11,650 bases of DNA from an uncultured Collinsella sp. (GTDB taxonomy: Bacteria; Actinomycetota; Coriobacteriia; Coriobacteriales; Coriobacteriaceae), in contig UQKW01000042.1 in assembly GCA_900541885.1 (NCBI GenBank), forward strand, positions 1-11,650. Reading direction: 5' to 3'. Positions 1 through 6,738 of this stretch are shown piece after piece. The stretch's first letter is position 1. The number at the start of each line of letters is the position of its first letter. Position numbers and translations under genes: made by a program. Under the pieces are notes generated by a model. That model had not been told where the DNA came from. It was given only the letters and a program-made list of their open reading frames with translations, and ran no database searches.

Positions 1-299
1 GCGCCCCCGCAGTGCCCGCTTCCCCCGAGAACAATTATCAGTGCAGGTAGAAGGCCTGTCGATTTTCGAAAAAGGCGGTCATGGTTGGCCCCGCCGAGTT
101 AAACGTAGTAGATGGCCCCTTTTCGTGGCGCGCGGTCAGCTCAATGCTAATCTTCGTGCCGGAACTGACCCAGTTGTTTGTAAGTTGCGGTGATATACGG
201 ACTGTTTGGCGCTTTGGAGTCTCAAAACAGCCCCTATATCACCGCAACTTGGAAGGGGCGGGCGGTGTCGGATGAGTGGCGCTGGCTGGTTGGGGCGGT
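1..299. other. Gene-free left edge
   Basis: I see no convincing coding region here: the short open frames lack ribosome binding sites and family resemblance. The stretch contains a dispersed palindrome (182-250) and, at 38-50, the motif TCAGTGCAGGTAG. That motif recurs with one mismatch at 1389-1401, where it again precedes a copy of the same palindrome. The region lies downstream of the XRE regulator gene, so it probably includes that gene's 3' untranslated sequence. Confidence 0.5.
182..250. repeat. Dispersed palindrome, family A, copy 1
   Basis: An inverted repeat with 26-nt arms (182-207 and 225-250) that match at 24 of 26 positions around a 17-nt loop. The outer 16 bases, AAGTTGCGGTGATATA, are perfectly paired. 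Two further copies are at 1423-1493 and 7785-7851. This copy lies about 50 bases downstream of the stop codon of the minus-strand XRE gene. Neither strand has a T-tract after the stem, so it is not a classical intrinsic terminator, although the stem could still stop or stabilise transcripts. Similar outer arms with different loops suggest a REP- or MITE-like element; that is inference. Confidence 0.8.
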
Positions 300-1238
300 T
301 TAGGCCTGTTTGCGGCACTTCCATTGTTTGCGACACCAGCGCATGAGCGCCTTTACGATGGGAATCGTGATGAGGATGATCCATGCAGGATGGGGCTGTC
401 CCAAACAGAGCCACATGTAGAGGAACCATGCAATGGCGGCTGCTGGATAGACGCATTCAATGAGCTTTGACAAATGGCGTTGGTCGATAAAGTCGCCAAG
501 CGCGTAATAGACGGGAATCAAAAAGACGAGGAAGAGCCCCGTAGCCCATGTGCCGTAGACGATGCCGAGCACCAGATAGGCGAGGGCGACAAGCGCGGGG
601 AAGGGGAATTTGTTCCATGTACGTCCGACCTTGGTGTGGAAATGCTTGCCATGATGGTCGAGCTTGTCGTGTGCTTCCTTCCAGCTGGAAAACGTCTCGT
701 CGTCGATGGTGACGGTGCCGTCGTCATTGGTATACACGCTATGTCCATCGTCCTCAAGCGTATCGATATGCAATCCGCCTGGCCCCACATGCACCTCTTC
801 GCCCTTGCGCTCGTTGGTCACATGGATGCCGCTCCAGCCAACATGGACTTCCTCGCCTTTATTGGGATCAATGACGTGGATGCCGCGCGCGAGGGAAATA
901 TCGACAAGTGGTTTGTCGCCGCAATCGGCGTGCTCAGTAGAAGCCTCAGCCTCCTCAGCCCTATCTGAAGCTTTGGCGCCGGCGTCGCTGTCCTGTGCCT
1001 CATCATCAGCCTGCGAGTCGTCAGTGCTATCCACTGCCTCCCCATACAACAGCTCATCCAGCGACACGCCATACAGCGCGGCGAGCGCAATAAGGTTATC
1101 GGTATCGGGCGAGGATTCGCTGCGTTCCCATTTACTGACAGCCTGACGACTCACACCCAGCTGGGCGGCAAGCGCCTCCTGAGAAAGCCCGGCAGCCTTG
1201 CGGCGATCAACGAGCCGCTGCGTCATCGCAAGATCCAT
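300..1238 (-). CDS. Membrane-anchored XRE-family transcriptional regulator
   Basis: A 312-residue protein with an N-terminal Cro/C1-type helix-turn-helix (about residues 6-60, including LSQEALAAQLGVSRQAVSKW), which should bind DNA. Next come a strongly acidic, probably disordered linker (about 68-108) and an 18-residue tandem repeat starting GIHV and containing KGEEVHVG (119-136 and 137-154, with a decayed third unit after 155). A His-rich stretch follows (about 188-204), then three hydrophobic segments (about 212-248, 262-280, 283-298) predicted to span the membrane. The layout suggests a regulator tethered at the membrane with the repeat region as a sensor or interaction surface; ligand and targets are unknown. 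I chose the ATG at 1238 because AAGGA lies six bases upstream of it. An in-frame ATG at 1253 would add five residues but has no good ribosome binding site. The gene stands alone, with palindromes on both sides. The HTH call is firm and the role of the rest is inferred. Confidence 0.88.
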   Translation of the reverse strand: MDLAMTQRLVDRRKAAGLSQEALAAQLGVSRQAVSKWERSESSPDTDNLIALAALYGVSLDELLYGEAVDSTDDSQADDEAQDSDAGAKASDRAEEAEASTEHADCGDKPLVDISLARGIHVIDPNKGEEVHVGWSGIHVTNERKGEEVHVGPGGLHIDTLEDDGHSVYTNDDGTVTIDDETFSSWKEAHDKLDHHGKHFHTKVGRTWNKFPFPALVALAYLVLGIVYGTWATGLFLVFLIPVYYALGDFIDQRHLSKLIECVYPAAAIAWFLYMWLCLGQPHPAWIILITIPIVKALMRWCRKQWKCRKQA

Positions 1239-1293
1239 GGCAGTTCCTTTCATGTGGTGACCGTAATCGAATGAGCCGAGTATGCCGAGAACA

Positions 1294-1359
1294 ACCGGTA
1301 GCGACCACCATTTCTAGTTAGAATCTGCCCCAACCCTACCGCAACTACCGGTAGCAACC
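1294..1359. promoter_or_regulatory. Candidate operator pair upstream of the XRE gene
   Basis: ACCGGTAGCGACC (1294-1306) and ACCGGTAGCAACC (1347-1359) match at 12 of 13 positions and start 53 bp apart, close to five helical turns. The second lies within the perfect 10-bp palindrome CTACCGGTAG (1345-1354). They sit roughly 56 to 121 bases upstream of the regulator's start codon, where an autoregulatory HTH protein would bind. Binding is inferred; I could not find a convincing -35/-10 pair here. Confidence 0.3.
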
Positions 1360-1422
1360 CCTAACGACCAGCCATTTCAGGACAAATGTCAGTGCAAGTA
1401 GCGGCCAAGAGCCCCCACTCAG

Positions 1423-1493
1423 TAAGTTGCGGTGGAATAGTTTCTAGATTCAGCCATTTGAGGGCTAAGCTGGAACTATTTCACCGCAACTTA
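1423..1493. repeat. Dispersed palindrome, family A, copy 2
   Basis: Arms at 1423-1444 and 1472-1493 match at 20 of 22 positions, with outer sequence TAAGTTGCGGTG. The loop differs from the other two copies. It lies 180 bases downstream of the pfk stop and 185 bases upstream of the XRE start codon. As in copy 1, it is preceded on the plus strand by a TCAGTGCARGTAG motif, here 21 bases away. Confidence 0.8.
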
Positions 1494-1552
1494 ATTTCAG
1501 GCTAGGCACCTGTAGCAAGAAGGCGAATAGCCTCGGCGAGTATGTAAACGAA

Positions 1553-1649
1553 GGGCCCTCCGACCCCGCCCGACGATTTCGATTGGCGACCTTTGACGGA
1601 GTCAAGGGAGGAGCCAAATCGAAATACGTCGGGCGGGGTCGGAGGGCCC
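1553..1649. repeat. Long imperfect palindrome (97 bp) downstream of pfk
   Basis: The outer 23 bases at each end (1553-1575 and 1627-1649, starting GGGCCCTCCGACCCC) are exact reverse complements. After a one-base bulge the arms continue with ATTTCGATT against AATCGAAAT and, after another bulge, GGC against GCC. The centre forms its own small hairpin (CCTTTGAC-GGA-GTCAAGGG, with one G-U pair). The whole element can fold as one extended cruciform or RNA hairpin. It begins 23 bases after the minus-strand pfk stop codon, and the transcript beyond it is only mildly U-rich. It may end the pfk transcript, or it may be a MITE-like insertion; I see no obvious target duplication. Confidence 0.85.
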
Positions 1650-1672
1650 GATGGGATGGATTTCGGCCGAGG

Positions 1673-2752
1673 CTATTCGTCGCCGAAGCTGATGCCCAAC
1701 GCCTTGGCCTCGTACACCAGATCGCTCTGGGGGTCGACATACTTGAGCTTGCCGGCGACCTCCTCGAGCGGAATGTGGCACATCTTGCCGTCGCGCAGGG
1801 CAATCATGTAGCCAAACTCGCCGCGCAGGCAGCCAAGCGCGGCCTCGACGCCGCACTGGGTCGCAAAGATGCGGTCCTGGGCGTCGGGCTGACCGCCGCG
1901 CTGCGTGTGGCCGGGGATGGCGACGCGAGTCTCGCGACCGGTCTTGGCCTCGATCTCCTTGGCGATGTCGTAGACGATCGACGGGCTCGTGCGCTCGGCG
2001 AGTTTCTTCTTGTACTCCTTCTTGGACAGCGCCGCGTCCTCCTTGGAGATAGCGCCCTCGGCGACGGCCACGATGGTAAAGCGGCTGCCGGTCTCCATGC
2101 GATGCTCGATGGTCTTGATGACGTTATCCATGTCGTAGGGGATCTCGGGAATCAAGATGACATCCGCGCCGCCCGCGACGCCGGCGTATAGCGGGATCCA
2201 GCCAACCTTGTGGCCCATGATCTCGATAACGAACACGCGGCCGTGGCTCGAAGCGGTGGTGTGAATGTCGTCGATGCACTTGGTGGCGACGTCGATGGCG
2301 CTCGTAAAGCCAAACGTCAGCTCGGTGCCCCAGGTGTCGTTATCGATGGTCTTAGGCAGGGCGATAACGTTGAGGCCCTCTTCGCGCAGACGGTTGGCGG
2401 TCTTGGTGGAGCCGTTGCCGCCCAGCATAAACAGGCAGTCGAGCTGCAGCTTATGATAGGTGTGGACCATTGCCGGCACCTTCTCGACGCCGTCGGCCTC
2501 GGGAATATCCAGGCGCTTGAACGGCGTACGGCTCGTGCCCAGGATGGTGCCGCCACGGGTAAGGATGCCGCTAAAATCGGCGGGCGTCATGACGCGGAAC
2601 CGGCTGTAGATAAGGCCCTGGTAGCCGTCCTCAAAACCATAGATCTCAATAGGCTCTTCGCTATTGGTCATAAGCGTTTTGACAATGCCGCGCATGGTGG
2701 CGTTGAGCGCCTGGCAGTCGCCGCCACTGGTAAGAAGACCGATCCTAAGCAT
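1673..2752 (-). CDS. pfkA: 6-phosphofructokinase
   Basis: A 359-residue cytosolic glycolytic enzyme that phosphorylates fructose 6-phosphate to fructose 1,6-bisphosphate. Visible family motifs are TSGGDC near the N-terminus (8-13), GGNGS (111-115) in the phosphoryl-donor loop, PKTIDND (133-139) with the catalytic aspartates, IMGHKVGW (178-185) in the sugar-phosphate site and PGHTQRGG (280-287). Gly114 aligns with Gly104 of the E. coli enzyme, the residue usually tied to ATP use. The Lys of PKTIDND is the residue shared by actinobacterial ATP enzymes and PPi enzymes, so ATP is the likelier donor. The usual GGDG/GGEG aspartate or glutamate is Asn113 here, which is unusual. The ATG start has GGAAGGA about six bases upstream. 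An extended -10 and a perfect hairpin lie just upstream, and a long palindrome lies just downstream. It probably forms its own transcription unit. Confidence 0.93.
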   Translation of the reverse strand: MLRIGLLTSGGDCQALNATMRGIVKTLMTNSEEPIEIYGFEDGYQGLIYSRFRVMTPADFSGILTRGGTILGTSRTPFKRLDIPEADGVEKVPAMVHTYHKLQLDCLFMLGGNGSTKTANRLREEGLNVIALPKTIDNDTWGTELTFGFTSAIDVATKCIDDIHTTASSHGRVFVIEIMGHKVGWIPLYAGVAGGADVILIPEIPYDMDNVIKTIEHRMETGSRFTIVAVAEGAISKEDAALSKKEYKKKLAERTSPSIVYDIAKEIEAKTGRETRVAIPGHTQRGGQPDAQDRIFATQCGVEAALGCLRGEFGYMIALRDGKMCHIPLEEVAGKLKYVDPQSDLVYEAKALGISFGDE

Positions 2753-2771
2753 GATGAATCCTTCCGGGCAA

Positions 2772-2780
2772 GTTATAACA
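2772..2780 (-). promoter_or_regulatory. Possible extended -10 for pfk
   Basis: On the minus strand this reads TGTTATAAC, a TGn motif joined to a TATAAC hexamer. It lies about 20 bases upstream of the pfk ATG, and no clear -35 is present. A start here would give a very short leader beginning at the ribosome binding site, which weakens the call. Confidence 0.3.
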
Positions 2781-2790
2781 TGCGCATAAG

Positions 2791-2823
2791 TTTACCCCCG
2801 CACACTGTTGATACGGGGGTAAA
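2791..2823. promoter_or_regulatory. Perfect 10-bp hairpin upstream of pfk
   Basis: TTTACCCCCG (2791-2800) and CGGGGGTAAA (2814-2823) are exact reverse complements around a 13-nt loop. The hairpin is 70 bases downstream of the Ntn hydrolase stop codon and about 40 bases upstream of the pfk start codon, both on the minus strand. There is no proper T-tract on the minus strand, so it could be a weak terminator for the hydrolase gene. It could equally be an operator overlapping the pfk -35 region. Confidence 0.5.
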
Positions 2824-2892
2824 ACGTGTTAGCTCAAGCGTATAGAAATGTAAACAACGTCAGGCGAGCGTAAGGTCGACGAGCCTGGGTCC

Positions 2893-3978
2893 TTACAGTG
2901 CGAAGGCGTCGACGTCGCCCCAGTGGCGGCGCAGCGTAATGGCGGCGGCGGGTTCGGTATTGTCAAAGACGACCGACCATTGCGTATTGCTGGTGATGTC
3001 TTTCGGATTGGGTTCTTGCGCTGCAGCGCGTAGGGCCTTCCAAGCGACTGCCTCGTCCTGGGCACCGACATGGGCGTCAAGGACATCGGCGATTGCGATG
3101 GCGCGCTCTTTACCATGGCCCAGCTCGCCATTCTTTTGGTTGGGCAGCACTTCGTCGCCATAGCAGGCGTAGAAGTTCGTAACCTGGCGTACAGGAGTCG
3201 CTTTGAAAGCACGGTCCGGATCGCGCGGATCCCACTCTACTACGCGCGCGTCACCGGCGGCGTCGTTGATAAAGAAGTGGTAATCGCGTCCTGCCATGGC
3301 GTGCATGTCGTAGGCGGAAAGCAGGTCGACAGCTTCTTGCGTGGTGGCGGCACGGTCGAGCACCAGACGGATGGCGAGCGAGGTATTGATGACGGGGCGT
3401 TGCGCGTCCTGGTCACAGGGCTTGGAATCCAGGGTGAGTACGGCAATGGACACGCCGCATTCGTTAACACCGTCGAGCTGGCCAAACGGGCCCATGAGTG
3501 CGGCGGCCCGTCCGGCGACGGAGTCAAGCGGAGTGTTATCGCCCAGGTTGTTAAGGGCGGCAAACCCGATGGAGGCATAGCCGCCGCGTGGGTGATTGCG
3601 CACCAGCAGCGCCGAGGTGTCGTCCTTAAAGTCGTAATTGCGACCGGTGCGCACGCGGCCTTCGGCATCTACGGCGACAAAAGCGCTGCAGGCAAACTGG
3701 GGCGCCTGGACATGTACCGGCACACCGGGCAGCACCTGCGCCACCACGGCATCGATGTAGGCCTGGTCGTCGCGCACGCCAGCGGCGATGATGCGATTAA
3801 GATCGTAGTCGTAGGCGATGTCGATTGCGTACAGGTCATAGCCATCCGCGTAGCCGGTCAAGCGTTTGAGCGACGCGGCGGACTTGATTTGCTTGTGATA
3901 AACGATACCGGTGGCAGCGGCAAGGCTGACGGCGACTCCCGCGACACCGCAGGCGATGGCAATGTTACGTGGCTTCAT
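2893..3978 (-). CDS. Membrane-anchored linear amide C-N hydrolase (choloylglycine hydrolase family)
   Basis: A 361-residue Ntn-type hydrolase related to bile salt hydrolases and penicillin V acylases, which cut linear amide bonds with an N-terminal cysteine. Cys97 (in FACSAF) is followed 16 and 19 residues later by Arg113 and Asp116 (GRNYDF), the same spacing as Cys2, Arg18 and Asp21 in bile salt hydrolase. VNECGVS (171-177) and TQWSVVFDN (332-340) fit later family motifs. The protein has about 96 residues before the cysteine, including a hydrophobic helix (about 6-26) that should act as a membrane anchor or signal. The active form therefore probably requires cleavage before Cys97. The substrate cannot be read from the sequence; bile salts, N-acyl amino acids or other amides are all possible. 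The ATG has AGAGGAG upstream. It is divergent from the M18 peptidase gene. Confidence 0.85.
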   Translation of the reverse strand: MKPRNIAIACGVAGVAVSLAAATGIVYHKQIKSAASLKRLTGYADGYDLYAIDIAYDYDLNRIIAAGVRDDQAYIDAVVAQVLPGVPVHVQAPQFACSAFVAVDAEGRVRTGRNYDFKDDTSALLVRNHPRGGYASIGFAALNNLGDNTPLDSVAGRAAALMGPFGQLDGVNECGVSIAVLTLDSKPCDQDAQRPVINTSLAIRLVLDRAATTQEAVDLLSAYDMHAMAGRDYHFFINDAAGDARVVEWDPRDPDRAFKATPVRQVTNFYACYGDEVLPNQKNGELGHGKERAIAIADVLDAHVGAQDEAVAWKALRAAAQEPNPKDITSNTQWSVVFDNTEPAAAITLRRHWGDVDAFAL

Positions 3979-4139
3979 GGCGGCTCCTCTCGTCCTGTTA
4001 GCGTAATTGTCGCAAAAGGTGCACGGGCATGATGGCTCAACTTGGTGAGCGGTGCGGGATTAAACACGGAATGAAGAGTGCAGCGCTGGCGTGGCGGGGT
4101 ATGCTGGAGGGGACCATCAACCCAGCGAAAGGGGAGAGC

Positions 4140-5525
4140 ATGACGGATCAGGAAACGCCCGAGCGCGCGCACGTGACGGCCGACGATATCGAGGCTGCCA
4201 ACGACCTTATCGACTTTATCGAGGCATGCCCCAGCATGTTCCATACGGCAGCGACCATTATGGCCGAGCTCGACGAGGCGGGCTTTACCTACCTGCCCGA
4301 GAATGCGGCGTGGGACATCGAGCCGGGCGGGCGTTATTACACGCAGCGCAACACCTCGAGCGTTGTTGCCTTTAAGGTGGGCGAGGACCTGGCCGCGACG
4401 TGGGGCGAGGACGGCGTTGCCGGCGACTACCATTTTCAGCTGACGGCGTCGCACAGCGACTCGCCTACGTTTAAGGTTAAGGCCGTCCCCGAGCTCGACG
4501 GCGCAGGCGAGACGCTGCGTCTGAACACCGAGGCCTACGGCGGCATGATCGACTACACCTGGTTCGATCGTCCGCTGGCGCTCGCGGGCCGCGTACTGGT
4601 GCGCGAGGGCGACCGTATTGAGAGCCGCCTGCTTACCACCGAGCGCGAGGTTGCCATTATTCCGAGCCTTGCCATCCATATGAACCGTGGCGTTAACGAG
4701 AGCTTTGCTCCCAACCGAGCCGTTGACCTGTGCCCGCTCATCAGCGCCGGTGAACTCAAGCAGGGAGATTTTGACGCTCTGATTGCCGATGAGCTGGACG
4801 TTGAGCCCGAGCAAATTTTGGGCCGCGATCTGTTCCTGGTCAATCGTCAGGATGCGCGCATTTGGGGCTGGGCCGACGAGTTTATCTCGACGCCCAAGCT
4901 CGACGACCTTGCCTGCGCCTATACCTCGCTGCAGGCATTTTTGGGTGCTGAGAACGCGCGCGATATCTCGGTCTTCTGCTGCTTTGATAACGAGGAGGTT
5001 GGCTCCGAGACCAAGCAGGGAGCCATGTCGACGTTCTTGGCCGATGCGCTGCGCCGCATTAACGGCTCGCTGGGCTTTGACGACGAGTCGTACCACCGCG
5101 CGCTTGCCGCCTCGATGCTCGTGAGCTGCGACAACGCACATGCCGTGCACCCCAACCACGCCGAGAAGTGCGACGCCCGCAATCAGGTTGTGCTCAACGG
5201 CGGTATCGTTATCAAGGAAGCCGCCAACCAGCATTACTGCACCGATGCCTTTAGCCGCGCGGTGTTCCAGGCCATCTGCGATGACGCCGACGTGCCCGCG
5301 CAGGCCTTCGCCAACAAGAGTGATATGGCCGGCGGCTCCACCCTGGGCAACCTGTCGAACATGCAGGCGAGCATGCACGCCGTAGACGTGGGCCTGCCGC
5401 AGCTGGCCATGCACTCGAGCTACGAGACCGGCGGCGTGCGCGACGTTATGTACGCCATCCGCGCCCTCACCGCCTTCTACGAGCGAAACCTAATCATCAA
5501 CGGCGCCGAAAGTGTGGAGCTCTAA
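4140..5525 (+). CDS. M18 family aminopeptidase
   Basis: A 461-residue cytosolic metallo-aminopeptidase of the M18 (aspartyl aminopeptidase) family, which removes N-terminal, often acidic, residues from peptides. The expected metal-binding and catalytic positions are visible in order: His105 in ASHSDSPTFKVK, Asp255/256 in PKLDDLACAY, Glu285/286 in DNEEVGS, Asp331 in SCDNAHAVHPNH and His425 in MHSSYETGG. The length fits the family. The frame is open from 4029, but I chose the ATG at 4140 because AAAGGGGAG lies just before it and the upstream 37 residues look non-coding. A TATGCT hexamer at 4100-4105 could be its -10. Its 3' end is followed after two bases by a repeat copy (5528-5575) and then by terminator hairpins. 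It is a single-gene unit, divergent from the hydrolase and convergent with the dehydrogenase. Confidence 0.93.
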   Translation: MTDQETPERAHVTADDIEAANDLIDFIEACPSMFHTAATIMAELDEAGFTYLPENAAWDIEPGGRYYTQRNTSSVVAFKVGEDLAATWGEDGVAGDYHFQLTASHSDSPTFKVKAVPELDGAGETLRLNTEAYGGMIDYTWFDRPLALAGRVLVREGDRIESRLLTTEREVAIIPSLAIHMNRGVNESFAPNRAVDLCPLISAGELKQGDFDALIADELDVEPEQILGRDLFLVNRQDARIWGWADEFISTPKLDDLACAYTSLQAFLGAENARDISVFCCFDNEEVGSETKQGAMSTFLADALRRINGSLGFDDESYHRALAASMLVSCDNAHAVHPNHAEKCDARNQVVLNGGIVIKEAANQHYCTDAFSRAVFQAICDDADVPAQAFANKSDMAGGSTLGNLSNMQASMHAVDVGLPQLAMHSSYETGGVRDVMYAIRALTAFYERNLIINGAESVEL

Positions 5526-5527
5526 AA

Positions 5528-5575
5528 CCTACCAAAAAGGGACAGGTTCATTTTGGCAGGCTTTATCTGGGCAAA
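5528..5575. repeat. Dispersed repeat, family B, copy 1
   Basis: About 48 bp beginning CCTACCAAAAAGGGACAGG. It contains an inverted repeat (5528-5537 against 5551-5560, one mismatch) around the 13-nt centre AGGGACAGGTTCA. The first 33 bases match copy 2 at 6739-6771 in 31 positions, in the same orientation. It starts two bases after the M18 stop codon. The GGGACAGGTT core inside short arms resembles REP sequences mobilised by RAYT (Y1) transposases; that link is from family knowledge and is untested here. Confidence 0.75.
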
Positions 5576-5582
5576 TGCCGCA

Positions 5583-5666
5583 ATGCCAACAGCTGGACAG
5601 AATTGTTAAGACACCGCAGGTTGAGCAAACGTCAGCGAGCGACGTCCAGAGCGAACAAGTTGGCAT
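5583..5666. repeat. Nested inverted arms in the convergent intergenic region
   Basis: ATGCCAAC (5583-5590) pairs with GTTGGCAT (5659-5666). Inside these, CTGGAC (5593-5598) pairs with GTCCAG (5644-5649), and ACGTC (5630-5634) pairs with GACGT (5641-5645). This could form a multi-branch structure in the 3' region of the peptidase transcript. The arms are short and the loop long, so chance is a real possibility. Confidence 0.3.
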
Positions 5667-5668
5667 GA

Positions 5669-5709
5669 AAAAGGCAAGGCATAGATCTTCTGGTCATGCC
5701 TTGCCTTTT
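5669..5709. terminator. Bidirectional Rho-independent terminator
   Basis: AAAAGGCAAGGCAT (5669-5682) and ATGCCTTGCCTTTT (5696-5709) are perfect reverse complements around a 13-nt loop. The GC-rich stem is flanked by an A-tract on the left and a T-tract on the right, so it can end transcription on both strands. It lies between the convergent M18 peptidase and dehydrogenase genes. Confidence 0.85.
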
Positions 5710-5751
5710 GAATGACAAATTGTCGCTCTGGGCGGCGCGCAGCGTCGAGGG

Positions 5752-5779
5752 GTTCCGGCGTTTGGCAAAACGCCGGAAC
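5752..5779 (-). terminator. Strong hairpin directly after the dehydrogenase stop
   Basis: GTTCCGGCGTTT (5752-5763) and AAACGCCGGAAC (5768-5779) form a perfect 12-bp stem with a 4-nt loop. The stem starts three bases after the minus-strand dehydrogenase stop codon. No T-tract follows on that strand, so on its own it is an incomplete intrinsic terminator. It may protect the 3' end or act together with the hairpin at 5669-5709. Confidence 0.6.
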
Positions 5780-5782
5780 AAA

Positions 5783-6718
5783 TTAGTGCTCGATCCAGCA
5801 GCGCAGGGTCTCGCCAGCCTGCAGGTGACGCAGATTCTCTGCGGCAATGTCGACCACATTGTTGAGCGTAGCCTCCAAGTGGAACCAACCGGAGACGTGC
5901 GGCGTGATGAGCATGTTGGGCGCATCCCACAGGGGGCTTGTCTCAGGCAGCGGCTCGGGGTCGGTGACGTCGACCGCGGCGCCGGCGAGATGTTCCGACT
6001 CCAGAGCGGCAACCAAATCGTCGGCGACCACAAGATCGCCGCGGCCGCCGTTGGCAAAGAAGGCGCCCGGCTTCATCGCGGCGAAGAACTCGGCATTCGC
6101 CAGACCGCGGGTCTCGGGCGTGCTCGGCATAAAGGATGCGACGACATCGGCCTCGGCCAGGCGCTCAGACAGGGCATCCATGCCGTCCATGTCCTCAAAT
6201 ACAATGGGGTAGACGAGCGGATGGCGCTTGATGCCGCGGACGTGCGCGCCCATGTCGCGGCAGAGCGTGGCGAAGTGGCCGCCGATATCGCCCGCGCCCA
6301 GCACCAGCACATTGGCGTTTTTGAGCGAGGTGACCGGTCCCAAATCCTCCCAGCGATGCTCGCGCTGCAAGTCGTGATAGCCGGGCAGGTGCTTCATCAT
6401 GGAAAGGACCATGGCAAACATGTGCTCGCTTACGGCCTGACCGTAGGCGCCGATCGAGCAAGACAGCTTGACGTCAGCCGGCACGGTGCCGGCAGCAAGG
6501 TAGTCGTCATAGCCGGCGGTCTGCAATTGCAACAGCTGGAGATGCTCGCATGCCGTGAGCATGTCAGGGTCGATGTTGCCCAGGATCACGTCGGCATCGG
6601 CGACCTGCTCGCGCGTGGCGGCGTCGGCGCTCGTGTAGATAAAGTCCTCGCCCGGAGTGCTCGACTCAAGAATTACGCGATGACGGTCGTTGACGGGCAG
6701 CAAAACCAGGATGTTCAC
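5783..6718 (-). CDS. D-isomer-specific 2-hydroxyacid dehydrogenase
   Basis: A 311-residue NAD(P)-dependent oxidoreductase that interconverts 2-keto acids and D-2-hydroxy acids. The Rossmann motif GAGDIG is at 141-146. The family's catalytic triad is present: Arg226 (NGGRGD), Glu255 (DPEPLP) and His274 (ITPHVSGW). The residue after the second Rossmann strand is in GIKRH, with basic residues instead of the acidic one typical of NAD enzymes, so NADP use is possible. The exact substrate is not readable. I chose the GTG at 6718 because AGAGGA lies six bases upstream and the protein then begins with the expected strand VNILVLL. The longer open frame up to 6838 runs through a repeat and a terminator. 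It is a single-gene unit between two copies of repeat family B. Confidence 0.88.
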   Translation of the reverse strand: MNILVLLPVNDRHRVILESSTPGEDFIYTSADAATREQVADADVILGNIDPDMLTACEHLQLLQLQTAGYDDYLAAGTVPADVKLSCSIGAYGQAVSEHMFAMVLSMMKHLPGYHDLQREHRWEDLGPVTSLKNANVLVLGAGDIGGHFATLCRDMGAHVRGIKRHPLVYPIVFEDMDGMDALSERLAEADVVASFMPSTPETRGLANAEFFAAMKPGAFFANGGRGDLVVADDLVAALESEHLAGAAVDVTDPEPLPETSPLWDAPNMLITPHVSGWFHLEATLNNVVDIAAENLRHLQAGETLRCWIEH

Positions 6719-6738
6719 AAGCAGTCCTCTCCGCTCGA

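Larger units (their letters stand above)
1239..1672. other. 434-bp gene-free interval between the XRE gene and pfk
   Basis: No supported gene. Going left to right it holds a pair of near-identical ACCGGTAGC direct repeats (1294-1306, 1347-1359) upstream of the XRE gene, a second TCAGTGCAAGTAG motif (1389-1401), palindrome family A copy 2 (1423-1493) and a very long imperfect palindrome (1553-1649) just after the pfk stop codon. Both flanking genes are on the minus strand, so this is both the 3' region of pfk and the promoter region of the regulator. Confidence 0.6.

Noticed and set aside
3070..4032. 320-codon open frame on the plus strand
   Set aside because: It is antisense to the Ntn hydrolase, with no family signature and no ribosome binding site that fits.
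3975..5414. 479-codon open frame on the minus strand
   Set aside because: It lies opposite the M18 peptidase, whose metal ligands and family motifs are intact. The antisense product has no recognisable domain and is a typical GC-rich shadow frame.
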